Shown piece by piece: positions 1 to 9,275 of a DNA stretch of 25,683 nt. The notes under the pieces are model-generated. The model was not told the origin of the DNA and did not search any database. It was given only the letters and a program-made list of their open reading frames with translations. Positions within the stretch are counted from its first letter, which is position 1; each line of letters starts with the position of its first letter. Source of the stretch: Pelargonium nanum (lineage: Eukaryota > Streptophyta > Magnoliopsida > Geraniales > Geraniaceae); contig JAYMTF010001168.1 in assembly GCA_036897485.1 (NCBI GenBank), positions 1-25,683 on the forward strand, given 5' to 3'. A program made the translations under genes and the position numbers.

Positions 1-130
1 ACTCAATTTAGAGTCCCTACAATGCAAATTTTTTTCTTAGAAGCCCTATTGCTGACATGGCACACTAAAAAAACACAATTATGACATATAGGGACTCAAT
101 ATGAGTCCCACCATTGCTGATGCTCCTAGG
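1..130. mobile_element. Right part of a MITE-like element, cut by the window edge
   Basis: The segment ends in CCATTGCTGATGCTC. Three bases later a second element-like end begins with GGGCATCCACAATGG, which is close to its reverse complement. Terminal sequences of this kind (GRGCATCYMCAATGG) are common on small non-autonomous DNA transposons of plants. Two short internal words, agggactcaatatgagtccc and ctcaatttagagtccct, are near-palindromic. No coding potential is seen. The left end lies outside the window, so family and length stay open. Confidence 0.35.
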
Positions 131-290
131 GCATCCACAATGGTTAGAAATAAAGGATTAATAGTATGGGTAGTTGTGCATTAACTTAGAAAACTTATTA
201 AAACTTTATGCTCATTAAAAGGTTAATAACTATAAATCTTTTGAATGATGAAAACTTTTTGACACTTGTCATCATATGCCAAGTGAATCT

Positions 291-515
291 AATGAAATAT
301 TGAGACTTTTGATGCAGAAAAGTATTTAAGAGGATCTACATTATCATTATCGCATTTAGACCACAAATAAGTACAATAAGTTAATTTAATAAAATATTGA
401 GACTTTTGATGCATAAAAATATTTAAGAGGATCTACATTGTTATCATTGCATTGAGACTACAAATAAGTACAATAAAATATTGAGACTTTTGATGTAGAA
501 AAATCTCTAACTGCA
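291..515. repeat. Degenerate tandem repeat, about 2.4 units of 84-97 bp
   Basis: The word AAATATTGAGACTTTTGATG recurs at 295, 392 and 476. Each of the first two is followed by TTTAAGAGGATCTACATT and then by CAAATAAGTACAATAA. The spacing is 97 bp, then 84 bp; the third unit is cut short. The repeat probably lies inside the MITE-like material that begins near 133. It is not a CRISPR array: units abut without spacers and differ in length. Confidence 0.75.
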
Positions 516-850
516 TCTCCAATACTTTACACTCTAGAGAGTGTAATAGAATTGACACACAATCTCAGATATTATACCAAACTTTACAATGGTTACACCC
601 TAATAAATCTAACATCAAACATGCAACACCAATTGGTGGAATAATTGAATATGTCATATATTTGAGACACTTAACATCAAACATATGATACTTCAATTTT
701 TACCACTTTCCTTCCTACCTTTAGAACTCTAAATCCCATTTGGTGTTACTGATCTTCCATACCCCAAAAATGATCTCAATTCTTGCTGCTCTATCTTACT
801 AGTTGCCAAGTATGAAACACCAATGTCCAAATGCATATTATTGCTCGATT
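516..850. other. Intergenic stretch, AT-rich, no gene seen
   Basis: A new element-like end, CTGCATCTCCAATACTTTAC followed by an ACTCTAGAGAGT palindrome, sits at about 512-545 and suggests another decayed MITE. A similar motif reappears near 3900-3925. The rest holds no open frame of note and no RNA gene I recognise. Confidence 0.4.
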
Positions 851-1010
851 TGAATAAGCTGTTGATGTGCAAAGAGTCTCGTCAACATTTAATTTCAAGC
901 TCCATACTTCAGCCAAGCCCTTCTCTGATCTCTTTCAACATATTTTACTGGTTTTTGAATATGCAACTACATGCAAATGCGATTCTCTTGTTTGATTTGA
1001 ACACTTCATC
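850..1010 (-). pseudogene. Possible relic of a C-like coiled-coil exon end
   Basis: On the plus strand AAGCCCTTCTCTGATCTC followed by TTTCAACAT at about 917-940 resembles the coiled-coil exon of gene C at about 9357-9383, which has AAGCCCTTCTCTTTTCTC then TTTCAACAT. Weaker likeness continues on both sides. The segment lies immediately 3' of gene A, just as the clearer relic at 5910-6327 lies 3' of gene B. It carries no long frame. The match is short, so this is a tentative call. Confidence 0.35.
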
Positions 1011-1317
1011 ATCTTCGATTAAGATAACGTCACTCAACAATAAAACTTAGCACAACAAGTAGCTAGACGCGCCACAAATTCGTGCAAGAAAAAGATCAAG
1101 TACATTAATTTTTAGAAATTTACAACAACCGAAACATAGATAAATTAGACATTAATTAGAACACTACAAAGTAAGTACGTACTGAGTTCGAAGAGTGGTG
1201 CTCAATAAATACAAGACAAAAGTACGATGTTCCCCCACAAAATACTTGCATTGCACACCAAGCATCTTCACAAATTACCTTCATACATATAGACCGATAA
1301 AAGGTTTACCATCATAC

Positions 1318-1776
1318 TCACCATGGAGCAACGAGCACTTCGTGGAACTTATGCTCTCGCTCTTCAAGAGTTGTCTTTTTCTCATTCATCTCAGCAGCAA
1401 TCTCTTCTTTCTTCTCTTTGAGCTTGACAACCTCCATTTCAAGAGCTGTGATGTTCTCTTCAACATTCTCTATCTCCTTGTTCGCTTTCTCTATTTGTTT
1501 CCCCAACATATTGTCTTCCTTTGCATCCACAGATAACGTTCGAAGGCTTCTCAACTTGTCCTGTAGAAACCTAACATTCATGCCCAACAGTGCAAAGCTA
1601 TACAGAACCTTGTTCCAATTTGTGTAATCACTTTCAGGCGTTGACAATTTGCAAGCTCTGAGGGCATCGGCTATTTCACAATCTGGGAAATTATTTTAGC
1701 AGCCCACTCAGAGTCAATATTCTTGATAACACCTTCATGTAGATATGATTTTTGTGACCGACATAGCTCGTAATAC
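1318..1776 (-). pseudogene. Broken C-terminal exon of B3 gene A (coiled coil)
   Basis: This is the rest of the last exon of gene A, out of frame with it. By comparison with the open exon of gene C, a 4-base insertion (ATTA duplicated, giving ATTAATTAAG near 1775-1785) creates a stop after ERERIN. A one-base loss near 1686 comes before LRACKL-like sequence. Between the two, a shifted frame still spells KYYELCRSQKSYLHEG. From about 1647 down to the TGA at 1318 the frame is open again and encodes a Glu/Lys-rich coiled coil ending in VLVAPW. The two changes together restore phase, but the stop between them ends the product. An assembly indel error is possible. Confidence 0.75.
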
Positions 1777-3234
1777 TTAATTAATCCTTTCCCTTTCAGA
1801 TAACACAGTATTTATGTTCACACCATTGATAACAATCTTGAAATCTTTTATACTCTTCACTTCTTTAAAATCGAGAGAAGATCTCGATGCTATGACATCT
1901 TCCTTGGCATGAAAAGTATAATCTTTGTGCCGGTTCTCGGATTGTGGAGCGTCGATATTAGAATCTGATATCATATGTTCAACATTTTCTTCAGCGGTAT
2001 GTCTTGGAAGAATGTTGCAAAGTATGTTCACTGCACATATAGTTTAATTCACAAGAAATGAAGATCTCAAATAAAATATCTATGAATAACCAAAGAGAAA
2101 GCTAACTAGCTCCAACGACTCACCAGAACCCGTTTTTTGCATCACTCTAGCAATTTTCATGTTGTCAAGATCGGAATCTGACATCACTTCTTCTTCTGGT
2201 ATAATTTGAAATATAGAGATTTAATTACTTAAAATGAAGATTTCAAATTAAAATTATAAATAACAAAGAGAAAGTCAACTAGCTCTAACTCACCAAGACT
2301 TGTTTCTTGTGTATTGGTTCTATCAGCTTCAGCAAAATCATTCACTCTTACGATATAGACCTACAAAAGAGTAGTTGTAATATTGCTGGTACAAACTATA
2401 AAATGTGACAAACACAATATAGTTCAATTAAAATTGCTTATATATCCAACACACAATTAAGAGTAAGTTTTTCCAATACCTTAAATTCTAAGTCTTTTAC
2501 TTGGAAAACCAAAGCATCACCTACACACAAATTGTTTTTAGTGCAGAAATCTTTCCATCCAGCGCTTAGCCGGCTCGACTTACAAACATACTTCACTTTG
2601 AATTCCTGCCGATCTTCATTTACCAAAGTAACTTGTTTATCGCACATCAACTTTTTACGGAGGAAAGAGGGAACATAAAATGTCTGCACATGGATGAATT
2701 AGATAGGTATATATAAATCTTTCTTTACATTGGATAATGTCAAAATCACTTCTCCAATCCAAATATAAATATTTGAACTTACTGGAAATGCATCAGCAAT
2801 ATTCGATGAGGTTACACACTTGAAAAATGTTGAAAACTCAGGATCAGCTTCTAGTTTTGAATGGAGCTCTTGTGCTCTCTTCATGACAGCAGGATTATTT
2901 TTATCCTGACTTCTGGGTCGAGGCTGTCAGTTTCCAAATAAATCCCAAACATCATTTCAGTGAATTGAAAGAAAAATGGTACAAAGATACAAACATAGAG
3001 CACATTATGTTTTAGATCAAATGATCCAAATTAATCAAGAATGTGCATAAATAAATATACTAACTTTCTTGATATTTGAATTCAAGCTCAAAGGGCTTCT
3101 CATTGGGGTTTTTGGTGGCCGACTACTGGTGTTGTTGTTCATGACCTGACACATCCAAACACAAAACCATCAAATCGTTGCCTTTTACATTTCAGAAAGA
3201 GGATATATACACATTTGATTCAAGACCATACCAT
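1777..3234 (-). CDS. B3-domain protein, gene A, truncated after B3 (273 aa)
   Basis: Seven exons read in frame: 3232-3234 (ATG alone), 3065-3145, 2783-2923, 2480-2683, 2294-2360, 2124-2195 and 1777-2030, 822 nt in all, with GT-AG introns. The B3 domain runs from about residue 58 (FFKCV) to 150. It includes VTLVNEDRQEF, the core SAGWKDFCTKNNLCVGDALVF and the closing strand VYIVRVNDF, where family members bind DNA. An acidic linker (EEEVMSDSDLDNM) follows. The last exon keeps LDFKEVKSIKDFKIVING and then meets an early TAA, so most of the C-terminal domain and the coiled coil are lost. Family: plant B3 factors of the Os01g0234100 / At3g19184 type, nuclear, targets unknown. The product may be a short B3 protein or the gene may be dead. 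The third exon merges what gene C has as a 32-nt and a 142-nt exon. Confidence 0.7.
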
Positions 3235-3258
3235 TGAAGAAGAAGAAGAAGAAGAATA
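3235..3258. repeat. GAA/CTT run in the leader of gene A
   Basis: A GAA trinucleotide run lies directly before the ATG of gene A. It reads as CUU repeats in the minus-strand transcript. Gene B has the same run at 8569-8596 in a longer form, so its length differs between the two sister copies. Confidence 0.85.
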
Positions 3259-3400
3259 ATGAGAATCAACAATTTCTTGCTCAGCAGGAGTGAAATATGT
3301 CTGATATTGTTGTTATAATTAGTATATATAATGAGAGAAACTCTTGGTTCATTACACTTTTTGGTTAATCCAGCTAGCCTAATGATTAAAGTTTTGGCTT

Positions 3401-3679
3401 AATTAAAGTTGAATGGTATTTGGAAACTCTCATTCTTGCTTGTTTTCTCGTGAAAGTAATATTATAAAGAAGTTGGATTTGAACATTTAGGCCTTAATAT
3501 TGTAGATATATTTTAGAAGAGGGCAATTTTGTTGCCATTAATGATCTGATTGTAAATAATGAAACAGTGACTAAATCTCAAAGTCCTAGAAATATTCACT
3601 TCTCCCATCACTCTTCATCAACTTTCCATGCAGTCTGCAGCCATTGAAAATTGGTTTTTTCTTGGGACATACACAATGA
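3401..3679. other. Upstream flank of gene A, nothing coding
   Basis: The stretch between the duplicated block and the next repeat is AT-rich. No open frame, RNA gene or clear element is seen. It probably holds the promoter of gene A, but I cannot point to a convincing TATA box or motif. Confidence 0.4.
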
Positions 3680-3965
3680 GAGTGTAATAGCTTAGTAATT
3701 TGTGTTATATAATATTATATTCATTTTGTAAGGTAATTATGCATAATGCATTTAATATATATTACAACATAATACATGATTACATTTGACACTTGTCAAA
3801 TTTGTTGTTCAAATCAAATATAAAAATAAAATAAATAGTTTAGAAAAAACAAAAATAATTTTAAAATATAAAAAATATAGATGTGAGTCTATATTACTGC
3901 ACTCACTAAAGTATAACCATTATGGAGTTTGATACAATAAAAAATGACAACTGATGTTTCAAGCC
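3680..3965. mobile_element. MITE-like AT-rich element, decayed
   Basis: The left side has ACACAATGAGAGTGTAATAG. The right side, reverse-complemented, has CCATAATGGTTATACTTTAG then TGAGTGCAGTAATATAG. These ends are imperfectly inverted and resemble the CTGCATCTCCAATACTTTAC end near 512. The inside is strongly AT-rich with no coding frame. I infer a small non-autonomous DNA transposon; the exact ends and any target-site duplication are not resolved. Confidence 0.35.
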
Positions 3966-4189
3966 ATGAACTCTGCCTCTTCCCTTGCCCCATGCAAACA
4001 ACACATTACTGCAAATAAACCTTCACAACATACTACCCAACAAAAATAGGAAGCCAAAAGGACGCAGACCTAGCATATTGACACCACTCTCAAGATCTTT
4101 CTTCAAAGTTAGTGGTAGTTTTGGAACATTTCTACTTGTTTTTGTAAGCATTTATTGAAGTATGTATTGTTTGGTAAAAAAGTTTATAT

Positions 4190-5365
4190 TAATATTTTAT
4201 TAAGGATAAAATTGAGGTGAGTTAGACTCTCAAAACTACGTAGTTTCATTAAGTGGTTTAAATAATAACTTAAAACTACGTAGTTTCACTTAGTGATTTA
4301 AATGATATCTTAAAACTCAAAACTACGTCGTTTCATTAAGTTAAAAATATTGGAGCAAAACTCATACACAACTACAAGTAATATCGTGCTACTGTCTCTA
4401 TTCTCATAGCCTCGATCTCCTTCGGCTCATCTCATGTTCGAAAACCATAATCAAATCCAACAAGACCACCACGCCATAACCGTCTATTACATCTTGATTT
4501 CTTGGTTGGTTCAACCCAGCCACACTGCAAAACCCTTGAGTCTTGAGCAAATTAAATCTAAATACCCAATCGTATTTTTGTTTTCACTATTATATTAATG
4601 AAGATAACAAACATATATATGCATATGGAGACAGAGAGAAATCGTTACTATTCAATTGGATTGAAAATAATTTTAAAACGAATTTCAATTTCTGATTAGA
4701 ATGGAGGTAAAGTATAATTAAGAGGATTCCTATATAAATATAGAATTCAGCTATAATTCCAAAAATTATATAATTAGTGCTTCCTGTCTTTGTTTTCTTA
4801 CTACTGGAATAATAAAGCAATGGAAGAAGATCCAATATGGTGGGGTACCTTAGATACATAAACCTTGGAAAGAATACAAACTACTATACTATCTTAACAT
4901 CACAAATAGATATTAGAGCCCAAGGAAAGCCTCTATGAAGTTTTATCTCCACCAAATTATAAAGACTAGAGGAACTAATATAATTCGAACAAGTTTTTAT
5001 TTTGATGACTATCACATAGACAATGATCATTGATCAATACAAAACATCAACGACAATCAGGTTTGGGATAGGTTTCCCTACTATAGCAAAGTGGCAGCAG
5101 GGAGAGCGAGTGCGCGACAATCAACGTAAGGGACGATTATGGCGAGGTCGTCTTGTTGGATTTGGTTACGCTTTTTGAACATGAAATGAGCACTCGAAGG
5201 AGAGGCTACGAGAATAGAGACGGTAGCACGAAAATACTTGCAATTGTGTTTGAGTTATGCTCCAATATTTTAACTTAATGAAACGACGTAGTTTTGATAG
5301 TCTGACTTACTTAAGCTTAAGTGAGTCGACTCACCTTCATTTTACTCTTTTATTAAATCATAATT
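4190..5365. mobile_element. Non-autonomous DNA element with long inverted repeats
   Basis: Two arms in opposite orientation flank about 600 bp of non-coding sequence. The left arm (about 4205-4500) and the right arm (about 5108-5350) share AAAACTACGTCGTTTCATTA, ATATTGGAGC, TCGTGCTAC, GTCTCTATTCTC, CAAATCCAACAAGAC and GCCATAA. The match is imperfect but runs about 190 bp, with an outer block near GAGGTGAGT. The left arm holds the AAACTACGT-GTTTCA word three times (about 4230, 4270, 4318); the right arm holds it once. Long inverted arms without a transposase suggest a Mutator-like or foldback-type passenger element. No target-site duplication was identified, so the ends are approximate. Confidence 0.6.
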
Positions 5366-5909
5366 GCAAAAGTGTGGAGAAGAGATATTATCTCTCAACT
5401 TATTTTGACACAAGTAATTTTTTTTCTTATTTTCACATCTCCATTATTACAAAGAGAATAAGGAAACTAAAAAAAAATATCGTGGCTTAGCCTAAGCCAA
5501 GTCAGTGAGAATTTGCCACCACATTAAAATACTCATTTACCCATTCAAGTGAATTTGTGAGAGCTAGCAGAGCGACCTGCTGGATCCAAACATTTTAAAT
5601 GAGGTGTTATAATCTCATTAGTGACTTAGCCTAATTCAAATAATCTTTAACTTAGGATCTTCAATCCCTTGTTACAAAAGTAGAAAAGGAATAGCTGAAT
5701 TTTTTATGATTTCACACAATATTAATGGGTGTGCAACAACTTATGGGCCGTAAGCCATAAGCATCATCATCCAAGTGCTTGTTTAAAAAACACTTCTTAT
5801 GAGCATTGCTATGCTAAACTTACCATCAATCACCCTTTACTTACTTTTTTCAAAGAGAATCCCAAACAAGATGCTGATTTATCTATTTGATCACCACTGC
5901 TCAAATCAA
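5366..5909. other. Intergenic stretch, no gene
   Basis: It holds a short palindrome GGCTTAGCCTAAGCC near 5482 and a partial echo of it, GACTTAGCCTAA, near 5623. Near 5765-5805 the text AAGTGCTTGTTTAAAAAACA is followed by CTTCTTATGAGC and looks like the end of a small transposon, without a partner I can find. No coding frame is supported. Confidence 0.4.
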
Positions 5910-6327
5910 AACCTCACATTTTATCCATGATAGTCCTAAAATATGACTTCAATAGATGACAGAAAATCAAATTTAATAAACACACCCTGATTACATATAA
6001 ATCACATGGACAGATTGAAACAAGACAAAGTTAATAAACTGTTAATTGCAACAGAAATGCCTAAAAACTACATCCATCTTCACCAACCTCATATCATCAT
6101 CTTGATGAGTCCAACAATATGACAAATCTAAACAACTCATCTAGTAATGTAATGGTGCAATGCAAAGCAATCAAGTTTAAAAATGTAAACTAAATTCATG
6201 GTACAATGACACTACTAACATACCCTCCAATGGTTCTTCGGCTTCAAATACCGGAAAATACTCTGATTTTCCCTTACGCAAAAGTGTCTCTCTACCATTC
6301 AGCATCAACCTCTTTCCGGAACATCGA
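5910..6327 (-). pseudogene. Relic of the 3' end of a C-like B3 gene
   Basis: This stretch repeats about 8900-9310, the 3' flank and final codons of gene C, in the same orientation. Shared text includes TGACAGAAAATCAAATTTAA, CTGATTACATATAAATCACA, CCATCTTCACCAACCTCATA, GATGAGTCCAACAATATGAC and CCATTCAGCATCAACCTCTT. Only the last nine or so codons, RKEVDAEW and the stop, are kept at about 6290-6322. Beyond CGGAACATCGAG the likeness to C stops and the likeness to the 3' flank of gene A starts. It marks a breakpoint from unequal exchange. Confidence 0.8.
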
Positions 6328-6579
6328 GTAAGCTAATGTCACTCAACAAGAAAACTTACACAACAAGTAGCTAGATGCGCCACCAAGTAAATTTTAGAAA
6401 TATAGATAAATTAGACATTAGAACACCACCAAGTAGGTACATACTATTAGTTCGAAGACTGGTGCTCAATATATACAAGATAAAAGTACGATGTTCCTCC
6501 ACAAAATACTTGCATTGCACTCCAAGCATCTTCCCAAATTACCTTCATACATAGACCGATAAAATGTTTACCATCATAT

Positions 6580-6955
6580 TCACCAAGGAGCAACGAGCAC
6601 TTCGTGGAACCTACGTTCTCGCTCTTCAAGAGTTGTCTTTTTCTTCTTCATTTCAGCAGCAAGTTTTTCTTTCTTCTCTTTTAACTTGCAAACCTCCATT
6701 TCAAGAGTCGCAATCTTCACTTCAACATTCTCTATCTCCTTCCTCGCTTCCTCTATTTGTTTTCCCAACATGTCTTCCTTTGCATCCACAGATAACGTTC
6801 CAAGGCTTCTCAACTTGTCCCGTAGAAACCTAACATTCATTCTTAGCGTTTGAAAGCTATACAAAACCTTGTTCCAATTTTTGTAATCACTTTTAGGCGT
6901 TTACAATTTGCAAGCTCTGAGGGCATCAGCTATGTCAACAATCTGAGAAATTATA
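6580..6955 (-). pseudogene. Broken C-terminal exon of B3 gene B (coiled coil)
   Basis: Continuation of the last exon of gene B beyond its stop. Compared with gene A, an extra base in GGCTTCTAATATAATT shifts the frame after SVWGF. Further on, IADALRACKL is followed by an in-frame TAA (near 6902). From about 6864 down to the TGA at 6580 a Glu/Lys-rich coiled coil is open again and ends VLVAPW, like gene A. The lesions differ from those in gene A, so the two copies were broken separately after they split. Confidence 0.75.
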
Positions 6956-8567
6956 TTAGAAGCCCCACACAGAGTCGTTGACATTCTTGATAACACCTTC
7001 ATGCAAATATGATTTTTGTGACCGACATAGCTCGTAATACCTAATCTTATCCCTTTGAGACAACACATCATCTATGTTCAAACCATTGATGACGATCTTG
7101 AAATCCTTTATACTCTTCACTTCTTTAAAATCAAGGGAAGATCTCGATGATATGGCATCTTCCTTGGTATGGAAATCATCATCTATGTAGCGGTTTTCGG
7201 GTTGTGGAGCCGCAAGATTAGAACCTGATACCATATGTTCAACATTTTCTTCAGTGGTATGAATCTTGCAAGGTATTTTCACTGCACATATAGTTTAATT
7301 AATACTGAGATCAATTTACAAGAAATGAAGCTCTCAAATAAAATATCTATGAATAACCAAAGAGAAAGCCAACTAGCTCTAACTCACCAGAACCCGTTTT
7401 TTGGATCACTCTAGCGATTGTCATGTTGTCAAGATCAGAATCTGACATCACTTCTACCATATCTTCTTCGGGGATATGTTCTGAAGGAGTCTTACAAGAC
7501 TTTTTCGCTGCACGTATAATTTGAAATATGGAGATTTAATTACTTAAAATGAAGATTTCAAATTAAAAATATAATAACCAAAGAGAAAGACAACTAGCTC
7601 TAACTCACCAATGCTATCATTGGTTTTGTCAGCTTCAGCAAAATCATTGGCCCTAACAATGTAGACCTACAAAGTAAAGAGTAGTTGTAATATTGCTTGT
7701 ACAAGCTAGAAAATGTGCTAAACACAATATATAGTTCGATTAAAATTGCATATCCAACACACAATTAAGAGTGAGTGTAGCCTATACCTTAAACTGTAAG
7801 TCTATTACTTGGAATACCAAAACGTCACCCACACACAGATTGTTTTTAGAGCAGAAATGTTTCCATCCGGCGATTAGATGGCTCGACTTCAAAGCATAAT
7901 TCACTTTGAATTTCTCCTGATCTTCATTTACCAAAGTAACTTGTCTATCACACCTCCACAAACCGCGTAGGAAACAGGGAACATAAATTGTCTGCATATG
8001 GATGAATTAGATAGGTATATATAAATCTTTCTATAATTTACATTGGATAATGTCAAAATCGATCAGTTCTCCAATCCAAATATAAATATTTGAACTTACT
8101 GGATATATATCAGTAATCCATGAGGTTACACACTTGAAAAATGTTGGGAACTGATCAGCTTCTAGTTTTGATTGAATCTCTTTTGCTCTCTTCATGACAC
8201 CAGGATTAATTTTAACCCGATTTCTGGATCGAGTCTATCAGTTTCCAAATAAAGCACAAACATCATTTCAGTGAATTGAAAGAAAAAAAGGGTAAAAAGA
8301 TACAAACATAGAGCACATGGTAACTATAATGTACTAATCAAGAATGTGCATGTAGATAAATAAACATACTCTAATCAAGAATGTGTGTAGATAAATAAAC
8401 ATACTCTAACTTTCTTGACCTGACTCAAAGGGCTTCTCATTAGGGTTTTTGGTGGACTACTGGTGTTGGTGTTCATGACCTGACACATCCAAACACAAAA
8501 GCATCAAAATATTGTTGTCTTTTACATTTCAGAAAGAAGATATACAGTTGATTCAAGGCCATACCAT
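6956..8567 (-). CDS. B3-domain protein, gene B, truncated (304 aa)
   Basis: Seven exons in frame: 8565-8567 (ATG), 8411-8479, 8100-8234, 7788-7991, 7609-7666, 7388-7507 and 6956-7281, 915 nt. The B3 domain covers about residues 54-143, with FFKCV, the strand VTLVNEDQEKF, IAGWKHFCSKNNLCVGDVLVF and VYIVRANDF. The linker exon is longer than in gene A because B keeps an upstream acceptor and adds AKKSCKTPSEHIPEED. The C-terminal domain reaches further than in A (LDFKEVKSIKDFKIVING, then YYELCRSQKSYLHEG) before the frame ends at VWGF. The coiled coil downstream is lost. Sister of gene A and probably a nuclear DNA-binding protein if still made. Expression and function cannot be judged from sequence. 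Confidence 0.7.
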
Positions 8568-8568
8568 T

Positions 8569-8596
8569 GAAGAAGAAGAAGAAGAAGAAGAAGAAT
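8569..8596. repeat. GAA/CTT run in the leader of gene B
   Basis: GAA run just upstream of the ATG of gene B, equivalent to the one at 3235-3258 but longer. It reads as CUU repeats in the transcript leader. Confidence 0.85.
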
Positions 8597-8889
8597 GAGA
8601 ATCAGCAGTTCCTTCCTCAGCAAGAGTGAAATATGTCTGATATTGTTACTGTTATGTATAATGAGAGAAACTCTTGGTTCATTACATTTTTGTTAATCTA
8701 GACAGTTCATTTTGAAAAATTGATTGATGGGATGGCAGCCTGATTAAAGTTTGGATCTGCAAAAGTAGCGGTACATTCATTAAAAACATGTCAAATCATA
8801 AAAAATATATATATTTTCTCTACTTTTGTAATGATGAAGAGGTGGAAAAAAATTAAAAAATTTAACTTATGTCAATAGAGAGAGAATTG

Positions 8890-9275
8890 TACTCTTCAAA
8901 ACCTCTCATTTTATCCAATAACAGTCCAGAAACATGACTTCAATAGCTGACAGAAAATCAAATTTAATGAACTAACCTGATTACATATAAATCACATGGA
9001 TGGATTGAAACAAGGCAAAGTTAATAAACGGTTAATTACAACACAAGTGCCTAAAAACTAAAGCCATCTTCACCAACCTCATATCATCACTTGATGAGTC
9101 CAACAATATGACAAATCTAAACAACACATCTAGTAATGTAATGGTGAAAAGCAGTCAAGTTTCAAATTGTAAACTAAATTCATGGTACAATGACACTAGT
9201 AGCATAACCTCCAATGGTTCTTCAGTTTCGAACACTGGAAAATATTCTGATTTTTGCTTACGCAAAAGTGTCACG
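8890..9275 (-). repeat. 3' flank of gene C, repeated at 5910-6290
   Basis: Direct repeat of the relic at 5910-6327. It includes the probable 3' UTR of gene C. No poly(A) signal stands out beyond AT-rich words. The shared stretch runs through the stop codon into the last codons of C. Confidence 0.8.

Larger units (their letters stand above)
1010..3400 (-). repeat. Segmental duplication, copy 1 (carries B3 gene A)
   Basis: This block is the partner of about 6328-8760. Likeness covers exons, introns, the 3' flank (for example CAACAAGTAGCTAGACGCGCC at about 1055 against CAACAAGTAGCTAGATGCGCC near 6361) and the 5' leader with its GAA run. Both copies end shortly after TTGGTTCATTACA upstream of the gene. 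Introns are still easily aligned by eye, so the duplication looks fairly recent, but I have no measured divergence. Confidence 0.85.
6328..8760 (-). repeat. Segmental duplication, copy 2 (carries B3 gene B)
   Basis: Partner of about 1010-3400. The left border abuts the C-like relic at 5910-6327. The right border fades after TTGGTTCATTACATTTTTG and GATTAAAGTTT. Exon sizes of the two gene copies agree or differ by multiples of three; the 204-nt B3 exon is identical in length. Confidence 0.85.

Noticed and set aside
295-510. CRISPR-like array
   Set aside because: Repeats are long, contiguous and uneven with no spacers, and the DNA is from a plant nucleus.
1195-1627. Plus-strand open frames of 69-113 codons
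   Set aside because: They lie opposite the coiled-coil exon of gene A; the Glu/Lys-rich minus-strand frame gives Phe/Leu/Ser-rich shadows on the other strand.
6564-6833. Plus-strand frame of 89 codons
   Set aside because: Antisense shadow of the coiled-coil exon of gene B.
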